This document shows positions 1 to 11,522 of a DNA stretch of 64,000 nt, one piece after another (positions within the stretch are counted from its first letter, which is position 1; the number at the start of each line of letters is the position of its first letter). Origin of the DNA: Pascua guehoae (taxonomy: Eukaryota; Basidiomycota; Tremellomycetes; Trichosporonales; Trichosporonaceae); contig BCJX01000004.1 of NCBI GenBank assembly GCA_001600415.1, positions 1,327,300 to 1,391,299 of the forward strand, in the 5' to 3' direction. The notes beneath the pieces were generated by a model, which was not told the DNA's origin, searched no databases, and saw nothing but the letters and a program-made list of their open reading frames with translations. The position numbers and the translations under genes were made by a program.

Positions 1-2019
1 GGGGGATGACCGTGGATCAACTCGTAGAGCTGGATACCCTCGAGCAACTCGAGACCCACGTCGACCTGTCCGCGGTTGATCGCTGTGACCAGCCTCAGAA
101 GTCCTCGGCGACTTTCGTTGGGTGCGGTTGAGCAGGGTGACTGCACGACCATGCAGACAAGTCCGACTTCCACTTGGCAGCCACACTGACAACAGCGTCG
201 ACTACCTCCCGCAGCCGGTCCGCATCGCACGCCGCCATGCGTTTCGGTACGTCAAGGTCGAGGTCGTCGCTACCTCTCGGCGATATGGGGTAAAGTAGGT
301 CTACCGCTTGCAGATCTCACGCGGGGCCATGGTTGTGATTCCTGGGTGGTTGCTCAGACGTCAGCCCCAGAGTTTACAGTCGCGGACGGTGGACTCATCG
401 CGGTCGGCACTGGAATTCACTTGGGCTAGCACTGAGGGCCCACACTGGCCCCATGTTGTGGACGACAATGTCCAGCCCGCATCCTGACACTCCCCTCCTA
501 CCCCTCCCCACCCCACATGACTGACGGCCAGGATCGAAAACGCCCTCGCGACAGCGGTATCCTCGGCACCGCCCTCCAACCCCCCCGCATTGACGTTTTC
601 CACGGCCGGCGCCGCCCTCTCGCCAGAGGACAAGCGCAAGCTGCAGAGGATTGACGAGGTGGCGCTGCTCACACTGCGGAATTGCATGCAGACGGTGTAT
701 GAGGATGGACCGCGGCGGGATATGCGGCTGTGGTGAGTGGAGAGTGGGCCGGGCTGGGTGCTGGGCGATGGTCACTGGCGGGCAAGCGGGCGGTTTCCAC
801 AGGTGTTGTCTGGGTCAACTGTGTGCTCGTGTGTCGAGTGTGGTGTGATGTCGTCGTCCGAATATCCTCCGTCCCGGCTCTGCCCAACGCAGTATGCTGC
901 GTGTATGGTCGTCCGAATGTCCTCCGTCCCGGCTCTGCGCAGCCCAACACGTCCCTCTAATCTTTGCACCCCGTACTCATCGCCCAGGCTCGGCGACCTC
1001 CGGCTGCAGGCTCTAACAAACTACGCCACGTTCAAGGACCTGGCCCTCGCCAAGCGCTGCCTGTACCTCTTTGCGGCGACGCCGCTCACGGCGTCTGGCC
1101 TGCTGAGCGCGTCGTGCTACGAGCGACCGCACGTGTGCAGTGGCGGCCAGTCGATTGTGGACTTTACCCAGCTCTACGCTGCCGCGCTGCTCGACTATGT
1201 CCGCGCGTCTGGCGACGTGGCCACGGGCCACGAGCTCTTTCCGACTGCACTGCGGCAATTCGAGCACAGCGTCGGGCGGTGCGATCCCGATTCGGGCTTG
1301 TACGCCGGGGCCGACGCGTGTGCGGACCCCACGGGCGGCGGGGACACCTGGCACTTTATCGACTGGCAGCCCGACCTGGACAAGACGGCCGCGACGCACG
1401 GCGTCATTGTCTTTGGCCTCCGTGCGGTCCTGGAACTGGCGGACAAGCTCGGCCTCTCCACACCCACCATCGCGACGCCGTTCAGCGACACCCCCTGGCC
1501 GCTCCCACAAGTCATCGAGCGCCTGACAGCCGCCGCACGCACACACCTGTTCGACGCTGAGCGCGGCGTCTTCGTCTCGGGCCCCCAGAATCAAGTGTCA
1601 TGGGCATCCAACGCGTGGGCCGTCCTCGCCCGCATTCCCACGTCCAAGCACCAGGCGGCCACGGCCCTCCGCACCACGTACAACGACCCCAAAGCAGTGA
1701 AGGGCATGACTCCCTACCTCCACCACTACCTCTGCGAGGCATTCGTCGCCGCCGGCCTCGACGACCTCGCCACACGCCACATTCTCGAGTATTGGGGGTC
1801 CATGGTGGACGCCGGCGCAGAGACGTTTTGGGAGGCGTGGGATCCTGCCAATCCGAGGTTTTCGCCCTATGGCGACTTTCATTCCAATTCGTGAGTGCAG
1901 CAAAGAGGGGGACGGGGATGAGGCGTGCGCCAAATTTCGGCGGTTCACTGATGGCCAGGTTCTGCCACGCGTGGTCGTGTACTCCGTCACTCTTGCTCCG
2001 GAGGCTGGGGTATGCGTGA
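1..2019 (+). CDS. GH78 alpha-L-rhamnosidase-like glycosidase, 5' end cut by window
   Basis: A six-hairpin glycosidase of the alpha-L-rhamnosidase type, expected to remove terminal rhamnose from plant glycans or glycosides. Readable exons are 1-121, 181-289, 532-732, 988-1890 and 1959-2019. They join in phase (introns 122-180, 733-987 and 1891-1958), except that the piece from 290 to 531 is unresolved. The early exons encode a beta-sandwich-like stretch (FRYVKVEVV). The third begins the helical barrel with NCMQTVYEDGPRRDMRLW, which runs across the splice into LGDLRLQALTNYATF, the GH78 hallmark with acidic residues around the active site. The last 23 codons carry HAWSCTP, a typical C-terminal motif of the family. 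The protein starts left of the window, so no signal peptide can be judged. The family call is firm. Substrate specificity and intactness of the 290-531 section are not established. Confidence 0.75.
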
Positions 2020-2364
2020 GCCTGCCGAACAGGCATCTCCCCGCATTGACAAGCGAATGCAGTCCGGGACAAACCCAAGACGTGGTACTATCCCGAGGAT
2101 GAAACTTGTTCGGGCGTTCGTTTCACAAGGCAAACCTTGGCTTGTTGAGAGTCTTAGTATCTCATCTTGTAGCAGACAACAATGGTCACGATGCAGCCAG
2201 GTAACTCCCCGTTCCACTTCGTTGTTCCCCCCTCAATCTAGAACCAGTGTTCACACTCTCAACCGTTTCGTCCTCTGCGGCTATTCCTGGCCATATGTAT
2301 ACATAGTGTGGATATGATTGGTGTACAAAACAGTTGCAGAATAGGAACTCGAAGACAGACACAC

Positions 2365-3328
2365 CTATGGTCGAAAGCCTTGTGACGCCCCTGGCACCTT
2401 GTCCTGTGCCTCGCACCATTCCCTATAACCTACGGGCGGGGCGGACATGAGTTCGTTGTTCATCCAACAGCGGTAACGATCCTGCGAGTAGGCCATGGGG
2501 TCCTTGTCGAACAGCTCCTGCTCATTAGGATAAAGAGGGCGCAAGGGCCGGCCATCGTTGGTGATTCCGACCTGTGTCGCCAGATCGCATAGTGTTTCAT
2601 CGTCCACGTCGCTCAGCTCCTCTGCAGCCTCGAGAGCGGGATGGCGCGCCCCGTAGAGCGAGTAGGTGAAAATGAGCCACCTGCTGCTCGTATCCGGGCC
2701 ATGAAGGCCAGCGGGGAGGGCAATGCGGATGTTTCCCTGTGATTTTGTCAATATTATGCGTTTGTGTAGAACGAACAACGGAAAGGAAACCCGCCAAAAA
2801 GGAAGACATACAAAGATGACAGATCGGAAACCATAGGTGGATTTGTAGTGCTTGCGCAAGTCTGGTAAAGACGAGATGCTCGTACGCAGAAGAACCCCAA
2901 TCCAAGGGTTACGAGGAAAGTCTCTCATGTCCTCGGGCGTGATATCGGAAGCGGAAAGCCATATGCCTGGCGCCTCGCCGGACGCATCCCGCAGAGCATT
3001 GGCTCCCTCGGCAATGACGTCTAGGCGCGGCGCGTAAGGTAACAGGATGTCGGGTCTGCGGCCCGTGTCGTGACGTAGCATGGTGCCCACGCACTCCAGG
3101 TATGCTTGAACATCTGCAGGTTGGCTGGTGCGGTGAGCGATTGCACGGCCAGAGGCCTTCGACCCACTCTTCAGGCGCCAGGTCCAAGTTGATAATGTAG
3201 TCGTCTGGTTGGTTTGACCCCGTAAAGTACGAACAAGATGCGTCAAACATGTCTCCGGAGGCGCTGCAGCTCGAGTCAGTAAACTAGGTCAATTACGTAT
3301 GGAAGGCTTACGGCGGTGTACTCGACAT
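2365..3328 (-). CDS. uncharacterised protein, possible frameshift
   Basis: I do not recognise the family. A plausible start at 3328 (MSSTPP) is followed by a 48-nt intron (3311-3264), then MFDASCSYFTGSNQPDDYI and LDLAPEEWVEG. Near 3150 the coding frame changes by +1 into a long open frame with ECVGTMLRHDTGRRPDILL, DITPEDMRDFPRNPWIGVLL and SLPDLRKHYKS. A clean intron (2811-2737, GTATGT donor, CAG acceptor) leads in phase to a last exon with RWLIFTYSLYGARHPALEAA and a hydrophilic tail. The frame change could be a real indel, an assembly error, or an intron of about 94 nt with a weak GTCAAA donor near 3222. The composition suggests a soluble globular protein of about 290 residues. There is no signal peptide, and the hydrophobic run in the read-through frame belongs to the intron. 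Confidence 0.45.
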
Positions 3329-4145
3329 GTTGGAAGACGGTCAGCGCGAGGATGAGTGGCAAACAACATCACAACATAGAAACCTGCTGCTGACAGCGAT
3401 CAAACAAACGCCAGCAGGGTGGACTGTCGGCTGTTTCGGAGTTAGACAATGTGGCTTTTGCCACGCTTGCTTCAGTGAGTTCACGTGATCTGGTTTTGGT
3501 ACTTCCCGATTCACACACGGCTTCCTGCACCGCATTTCACTTTGCAAATACTTTTAATCCCACTACTTCACAGCCTTGAACCTATTGCGCGCGCCGACCC
3601 GAATGCTGTTGTCCTGCTATGTCAAACGTGCAAACTCTGGCACAGCGGGTTGACGAGACTGAAGGGGAAGTAGGGGAGGTCGAGGATGAAGGCAAAAGAG
3701 GCGAGTGAAAGGCAAAGGCGGTGTGTTTCTCCTGCGTTCGAGATCCGGTCGTGCTGGTCCGGCCGTCTCCTGTTGGCGCAGAGCAAGGGGGAAGGTAAGG
3801 GGATTGATGGAGGGGAAGGGATAATTCAAAGGAGTATGCCTTCCAGACCGAGACCTCCACGAAACATGATACGGGGGATGGGGGAAATGCTGCGTTTCAA
3901 CTGGTTGGGGACGAGCATCTATGGTGGGATGAACGTCGAGGAAGGAGAGGGGTGAGAGGAGTGAGGGGGGCAATGCTTTCTGTGCATTTTACTGTCTCCA
4001 AGAAGCGGTACGGAGCGAGTCTCTGTAGATATATGTATATATATCTAAACGAGAGTGGGACCATCTCATTGCATCCTGCCATCACTCACTTGCGACCCAT
4101 CACCTCCTACTGGCCACCTCGGTTTGGCTCCCACAGTTGTAAGTG
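3329..4145. other. intergenic, divergent promoter region
   Basis: This region lies between two divergently transcribed genes. It holds purine-rich tracts at about 3660-3960 (pyrimidine-rich on the other strand, as in fungal leaders) and a short TA-rich patch near 4025-4050. I see no coding exon. Confidence 0.5.
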
Positions 4146-6036
4146 ATGAACAACGCCGGTATCTTATTGTTCAATACTGACGAGTCCTCCAGCATCCCAT
4201 CTGTCTCCCTTCGCCGCAACGGCACCGCTGGACCCGACCTTGATCTTGCCTTTTCGTTCACCATGCGTCACGGACAACAACAACAAAAGGGATCGAGGCC
4301 TCAGGCCGCTCCCGCTGTTGTGCTTCCCAGGACTACGTCGACTATAGACGACCTTATCGGCTCAAAAATCCCCCGCTTAATCTCGCCCATCGACCCACCG
4401 ACCTTGAAATGGAACAAGATCGAGCAGCATCGGGCCATCTATATCCTGAGCCCAGAGGTAGTCGCGACGACGGGGATGGGCAGTAGCGTCTATGCCGATC
4501 GGGGACCGAGCCACCTCGACCCTACATTTGCGCTTTCTTGGCTCGACAACCGCATTGCCAACGACGAGAGCAAAATCAACCAATGGCAAATCAACAAGAA
4601 CAAGATCGACCAGAGTAAGATGGAGGCACAAAAGCAGAAGGAGCGTGCCACAGCCACTCTGCGTGACCTCACTCTTATCTGTCGTGGAAAAGCCGTCGAG
4701 TGTGGTGACGGTGATCCCAAGAGGGATGGCAAGGAGCGGCCGGCAGAGCAGGGTCTGTTGTCAAGGTGTATTATGGAAAGTGCAGCAGCAACGAACGTGA
4801 GTTGTCGAACACAGTTTCCCAGGGTCAGAACAATGTGCAGTGCGGGTTACCGACTTGATGCGACATGTTCAACGTGGTGCTGACCCATTGCAGAGGCAGA
4901 AGCTCGAGGTCATGGAGTTTACGGCGTGGCGCGAGGACGAAAAGGCATACGCGCGCGCGCTATCATACGTCAAGTTTGCCAAGGCGTTGAAGAAGAAGTA
5001 CCAGACGCCCGAGCTCAAGAAAAAGTACGGCAAGCAAGTTCGCATTGTGCTTCTGCTCGACGCCAACGCCCGGGACCAGCAAGTGTACCAATATCTCCGA
5101 CACCTCGGCTCGGACATGACTGTCCACGTACCTCCGTCGCAGGATCCTGGCGCGTGGGTCAACCACGACAGTCACCGTGGCGAGACATGGTTTTTAAGCC
5201 GCAAGGGCATGCCAGGGCAGGTGACGACCTGGGACGAGCGGCTGGCCAAGGTGAATCCTTTCCCGCTTTGTAGAAAATTCATCCTCGCCGTCGACACAAA
5301 TTTCCTCCTCACCAACGGCGGCGACAGCAACAAGCTGGACGGCACCACTGCGAGTGAGCTCCTTGCATACTCTGCGGACACGGGCTCGCAGTACCTCACG
5401 CTGGGGATTACGCAAACGGTCGTGTCGGAACTCAAGAGCAAAGCCGGTGGCGCCCGCTTGACCCTCCCAAGCGAATGGTGTCCCGAAGAAATCACGCTTG
5501 ACGAGATCGAGCCCGAAATGGACCCCAACTGGGAGGACCGGTGGACGCGGGACGACGTCGTGGGAGACGCGCGCATCCGTCTCGACCTGTACGCCGGCGA
5601 CATCAAAGATCCCATCATCCTCGCCACGGGCGATGCGGGCATGACCACGGCCGTATGGCACTATGGCCGTCCAGTCATCCAGGTCACGTCGGGGGTCAGG
5701 GCAGAGCTCAACAAGTTTCTCCGCCCCACCACAAAGGAGGGCATGACCAAGTTGTTCACCAATGCCACCTTTGCCTACGCCAGGCACTCGGCAGCCAAGC
5801 CCCAAACGGCGTCTCGCAGCCTCGGCGCGCCCAGTTCGGCCAGCGGCCAGACGACGCGCAGTCTCGGCGGCCCAGGTCCCAGTTCCCACCGAGGCATTAC
5901 CACGCGCGGATTCGACGGTCCAGCCTCCCATCACCACAACGCCAGGAGCCTCGACCACCACGCTGAAGGCGGCTGCCTCGGACCCAAGCTCTTCTGCCTC
6001 TCTTCGCACGGCGCGCACCAACCCTCCTCGTCCTCA

Positions 6037-6067
<31 letters not shown>

Positions 6068-6573
6068 GGCTCCCGTGGAACTGGAGCTGGTGCGGCATCC
6101 CCGCCTGCATCAGGGCCTGCTGCGGATGCCTCTGCTGTGGCTGCACTTGCTGTCGCTGCTGCTGCTGTGCGGCAGAGGACAACTCGCATGACCAGCAAAT
6201 GCGCCCCGCACACGGATACGGTCCCCAACCCCCTATGGTCGTGCCCGCGCACGCACCCAACTCTCACGCGCCCCCGTACGCGCCGGCGTACGCACCACAC
6301 GCACATCAAATGTACGCGCAGCATCCGGCACACGCACCGGTCCCGGCCCAGTATCCTCGCGAACAAGCGTATGGACAGTCGGCTCATGGACATGCCCAGT
6401 ATCCAGCCCCGAGGGACTATGCGGCACATGCCGCCCAGCACAACGCAGGGCCGGGGTACAACATGCCTCACCCTGGTTACGGGCTGCAACCGGCGTATGC
6501 TCAACACGCCGCCATGTACGGCCAGCCAGACGTACGGTACGGGCCCGGACAGCGCCAGGAATACCAGTATTAG
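4146..6573 (+). CDS. PIN-like RNase-domain protein with Ser-run, Cys-cluster and Tyr/Pro-rich tail
   Basis: Two exons (4146-4796 and 4894-6573, phase 0) give about 776 residues. Residues 137-180 form a charged, probably coiled segment. The centre, about 290-500, looks like a PIN/NYN-type metal-dependent nuclease fold: VRIVLLLDANARDQQ, then FILAVDTNFLL near residue 345 with the early acidic residue, and DPIILATGDAGM near 456 with the late acidic residues typical of PIN domains. This suggests RNA cleavage or RNA binding, possibly in mRNA turnover. After residue 520 the sequence is disordered: a run of about 14 serines (6028-6066), a WLPWNWSWCG patch, a cluster of about 17 cysteines within 30 residues, then a His/Ala/Tyr/Pro-rich tail to the stop. 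An ATG at 4264 is an alternative start. Fold identification is by motif only. The Ser/Cys segment could also reflect frame slippage, discussed in the findings. Confidence 0.65.
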
Positions 6574-7118
6574 AAATGTAGAGCACTAGAAGATTGAATT
6601 GTTGTAGCCTTAGATACTGGTCATGTATTCCAAGCACTCCGCTCCGCAACATAGATCGTGCGCTGCGTGACCCGAGATAGTTCCTAGTCAGGCCAATGAC
6701 CACGTTATACGAAGCTGCTCTAACCTCGCCATAAGGACATTTAATATTGCACTGAAGCAATCATTCACGTCCCCTTCACACTCAGTGGCTGAAGCGCGAT
6801 ACACCTTGCAACCAGCACACCATCGCCCTCAGCAACTTAGACCCGCAACTGGCAAATCAGGCATACAATGCAGAACGAGTCTTGATTCGTGACAGGAAAT
6901 ATATGGAGTCGGCACGCTGCACGCGGCGTGATGAATGGGAAAGTATGAAAGAGTCTTGTCGCTCGGTAGAACCAAGACCATGAAGAGACGTCACTCGCAA
7001 CAATTGGACATGCTACACGCCCTGCGTGTTACACATGGCCAACGTTGTTTGAGTGGGAGTCTGGCATGGCCGAGGCGGCACCGTCGAGGTCCGGGTGCGG
7101 CTCTGTAAGAGCCACAAC
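6574..7118. other. convergent 3' intergenic region
   Basis: The region is shared by the 3' ends of the PIN-like gene (+) and the cation exchanger (-). Composition is nearer 50% GC and no exon is seen. It should contain both polyadenylation sites. Confidence 0.45.
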
Positions 7119-10100
7119 TCAAGCCCACAGCTTGGTCAGGGCGAGCGACATGGACGATGCGATCGTCGATGTCGCCGTGGCCGAGTCGGCACCAATCACC
7201 ATGCCGTTGTGCTCCGAGTCGGGGACGGGGGCGGGCGCATAGTAAAAGCCCATGACGAGGACACAGTAGCTGCTGCGTGAGCCAGTGCAAGGGAGCCAGC
7301 GGTTTCAATACCACTTACGCAAGAACAAGAATCGAACCACGGTGGTAGTTGCTCCGCGCCTCAATGTACGTGTACGTGAGAAGGAAGATGGCGAGAACAA
7401 TCGCAATCACGTCCCAGCGCGGGAAGATGAGGCTGGGCGGTTAGCGGATATCAAAGCGGAACACAGGCCTGTGCGACTCGAGCGCACGTATCCCCCTGTG
7501 ACTCACGTAAAAGTGTCGACCTGGTCCCCGACCTTGCTTGGGTCAAACAGCGCACTGAAGGCGACCATTGCGGGGATCTGCAAGAGGCACACCTGCAGCG
7601 CGTAGGCAGAACCAATCTCCATACTGTTGGGTTAGCGGGCTGCATCGCGGCGGGTTACCCACCTCAGCGCAATGTTGCCGTTCATGGCAAACGACATGGC
7701 GTTCATAAACTCGGTCGTGTTGGGGACGAGGGCAAACAGCGTGAGGCCGAGGAACTTTTCGTCCACACCCGAACCCTTGAGCACAACGTCGACGACATCG
7801 ACAAGCACCTCTGTAATGTCAGCGCCTACTCGTTAACGGCTCCTATCCGTAACCCACCAGCAATGATGGCATAAAGCAGCGTGCACGACAGCAGGACGGC
7901 TGCACTGGTGCCACGCGTCCAGCTCGGCGCGTCGTGGCCGCCTTCCTCTTCATGGTCGTCGTGGGGGAACTTGTGCGTGTGCAGACCGCTCGATGTGGCA
8001 ACTTGGTGGACAGCGCGGCGGAAGTCCTCCATCGTCAGTGCGGCCGGAAGAGGCATGGGGTCGACATTGTTCGACTTCATGCCGCGGTCGAGGCTCTCGA
8101 GGAACGGCGTGTAGCCCGTGTGGAATGGCTGATTCGGCGAGTCACCAGGGCGCACAGACGAGGTGGTCCCCACAGAAGGGCGTCGGTCGTATCCGGTGCT
8201 CGCACCGCTCGGCGGGGGAGGGTTTGCAGGGCTCAAGTGTGGGCGACGCGGAGAAGTGTTGCTGTTGCGATGCGGTGACACACCGTTCCGGACCGAGCCG
8301 GGCTTGCTGTGCACGGGAAGCACGGGGTTCATAACCGCTGCCGGCGTGATGCGCTGCACAACTGCGGTCGGGCGCGGGATGATGGGCATCTCGTCCTTGG
8401 CCATGACCTTGTTGGGGTTCTGCCAAATCTGCGACGCATGGGTGCGGAGCGAGAACCAGAGACCAATGAGGTATGACTGTGGGAGGGGTTAGCACATCAC
8501 CTGCATCTCAAATTCTAGACTCACGAGGAGGAGAATAGCTGCGCAGCTGTACATGAGCGTCTTGACCTGGTTCTGGTAGAATGGGTCGGTTGTCGGCTCG
8601 GGGTGCGTGTAGTAGCAGCGGTTGCAGTGCCACGAGTCAGTGCCCCCCGGTTCGGGGCATCCGTCGCACATGATCTGGAACGAGCCATAGGTCTGGTAGA
8701 AGAGCGTCGGGGTGAGGGTGCCAATGATGGCCATGATGAGCATGGTGGACGTGACACCTGCCGACTTTGCGTTGAACTTTTGCTCCTTGCGCCGGAAGGC
8801 GCCCGAACACATACTGGCACCGGGCATGAGAAGGACACCTGCGAGAATGGAGCCGACGATCGAGCCTTCGACGAGGCGGCCCTTGCCCTGCGTGAGAGCA
8901 ATGCCATAGAGGACGATTTCAATAATGGAACCAAAGGTCGCGTTGATCACGGCACCCATGCCGATACTCGACTGTGCAGAAATGGAGGCGACAGCCATGC
9001 CGATAAAGTACGACAGCGGGATGACACTGGCGATACCGAGCATGAAAATGAGCCCCTGGTTGGCAATTGCCGCGAGAATCGGTGCGACATGGCGACCCTC
9101 TTCGTGCGCACGCTCCACCCTGGGAAGGATGATGATGCCGTCGATGATCGTGAAGAAGACGAGCGGGAGAAGGTTGATAAACATGATGTTGACGCCTCCG
9201 ACAGTGTACTTGTAGTATTGCAGTCCAATGGCGCGATACGTGCACAGGAGAACGGTCGACGTCGGGCCAGCGGTGGGCGCAATCTGCCCAGCCTGGAGGC
9301 GTGTACGCTTGACGGTATAGTTGGATGTCTCGGAGGCAGCCGTCGACGAGGACGAGGTCAGAGTCTGGCCATGGCCGGCGTCGCCGTCCGTCGACGAAGA
9401 GAGAGCGACCTTTGGTGCAGCACGGAAGTTGATCTCGAGCGGGCGGCACCACAGGAGGTTGAGAAGCTCCCACGTGAGCTTGGCCATGGGGATGGTGACG
9501 ACGAGGAACCAGCACATTGTGCACACAAAGAGCATGACCGGGCAGATGACGAGGTAGAATGCAGGCCAATAGAAGATGGAGCCAACAAACTTAGCACGGC
9601 GGTTGGGCGGACGACGGAAGTAGCCCTTGCTGATGAGCGGCGTGTTCTCTCCATCGGGTGTGCGAGCACCCATGGACTGGGGTGACTTGGTGCCGTGCGC
9701 AAATGACACGCCTGGGCGACGCGCGCAGGGGGTTTGCGGCGTGCGGGGCTCATCTGGGAGTGTTTCGGGAGGAGCGCTCGTACCGCGGACTGTGGCAGAT
9801 GACGTTGTCGAAGGAGCCACAGACAGCGAGCGCTGGGCCTGTGCAGGGGGCGACGACGAAGTGGCCCCATAAACTGCGTTCTCGACGTCTGGGTGTACAT
9901 CGCCGTCTCCGTTTTCAGTGCTCTCGTCCTCATCCGGGGCACCTTCGCCTTCGACGTACTTGCCAAACGGCCAGCCAATGTACCAAGCCAGACCGCGGAG
10001 GGTCTTGCCGTATCCGCCCCGCCCGCCGGCGATTACCTCGGCAGCACTGACAATAAGGGCCACAACGGCGCACGTCAGCGCCAGCCACCACCCAAACATC

Positions 10101-11522
10101 AAAACCCAGACAATGTTGCCGGGCAGCAGGTGGCGCTCCGCTGCCGCCGAGGGCATCGAGTGCAGCGCCGACTCGGCATTGCGTGTAACCGAGCGCGACT
10201 TGCGGTAAAGCGCAGGCTTCCAGATCGGCAGACCAAAGGGATGCTCAATGTTGATGGCCTAGCTGTTAGCGAGGTGGAGCCGGCTGGGAAGCCTGGAGCT
10301 GGAGAGATGACTTACATCTTGGCGATCCTTGAGAGTCACACCCTCGTCGTCGCCGGCACTACTACCCGACTCTGACTCGTCCTCGTCGTATCCGTCGTCA
10401 TGGAGATCGGGGTTGGAGAGCAGATCGTTGCCATCGTCGTCCTGTTGATGGATACTGCGTTGCTCGTCGTCCTCAGGGACAGGGGCGACCGATTCGTGAT
10501 CAGCTTCGCCCTGGCTCCCCGACCGGCGCCAAGGAGCAATCGCAGTCGACGGCTGGCGGGCGCCGCTGGCAGAACGGGTCCGCGACTCGGCTCTGCTGCG
10601 CGACGGGCTCGTAGACGCGTGACGGTGGGGGGGCTGGAGGAGGGCGGAGCCACTCAGTGCCTCGCCCTCGATGGGAGCACCCTGTCGGATATCCTCATCC
10701 TCGGCTGCCTCTTCCTGGAGGCGGAGCTCACGCTCACGCTCGCGCTTGGCGCGCTTGCGTTCCTTGATACGGCGGCGGATGAGATCCTCGCCCCTGTCGA
10801 TAAACTCGACCTCGTCGTCCTCGTGGGTGTCGACCCGGACTGGTGTGTGCGGCGGCATGCGCACGCGGGATGCCGACCGCGAGAGGGTGCCTGTCCTTTC
10901 GCTTGAAGCACCCGGCAGACGCGAACGCCCGCCGCGGCCGGACCCCATCGTGCCGCCGGCTGGGTTGGTGGCGGCCATGTTGGGCGATGCAGTTTGCGAG
11001 TACCCGCGCACGTCGCTCAGGCGGCGCGACTCACCGCGGTCACGGTCGCCACGGTCACGCTCAGTGTACGGGCCTGTGAAATAGCTTGGGTTACGCGGCG
11101 TGGCGCGGGACTCGGTGTCCGACTCTTCGCCAGACGAGATCGAGTGGCGGCGCTGGGTACCCATGCTGGTGATCGTAGAGACGGGAGAGACGGGAGTCTG
11201 CAAGTGTTAGTGGTACAAAAGGGCAACAGGACCAGTTGGGTGGCTGGTCATGCGATGCGGGGTGGCGGCGGCAAGTGAGTGCGAGATGGGATGTGGGAGT
11301 TTTGGAGAACGGGTGGTGACGCACAAAATCGGTGCTCGGACCTCCGTGAGGATGACCCAGTCCTACATTGCGCGAGGAAGGGTCCGTTGGACCGGATTGT
11401 CCGACAGGCGAGAGGTCCCGCGTGCGTTGCTGCCGAATGGTTGCCGAGGGGGAGACTGCAGACCCCGAGCTGGCGGGCGCAGGTGTACTGGGCGGCGACT
11501 TGTCATGAGACGGGTCGGCCAT
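7119..11522 (-). CDS. type II CAX-family vacuolar cation/H+ exchanger, long N-terminus
   Basis: Eight exons join in phase on the minus strand: 11522-11325, 11197-10316, 10258-8525, 8476-7858, 7810-7663, 7623-7507, 7432-7319 and 7272-7119. They give about 1321 residues. It is a Ca2+(Na+/K+)/H+ antiporter, expected in the vacuolar membrane, of the fungal long-N-terminus group that includes yeast Vnx1. The first 360 residues are a cytosolic, Ser/Arg/Asp-rich region. HPFGLPIWKPALYRKSRSV then leads into TM1. The CAX repeat motifs are visible as INATFGSIIEIVLYGIAL and, in the second half, VPNTTEFMNAMSFAMNGNIA; their glutamates are the transport residues. A Cys/Pro lumenal loop (MCDGCPEP, HCNRCYYTHPEP) and a long Ser/Pro loop of about 190 residues separate the halves. 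It is longer than most relatives through disordered inserts. Family assignment is strong; ion preference is not decidable here. Confidence 0.9.

Noticed and set aside
8603..9685. 360-residue plus-strand ORF
   Set aside because: Antisense of the exchanger membrane domain, whose motifs are unambiguous.
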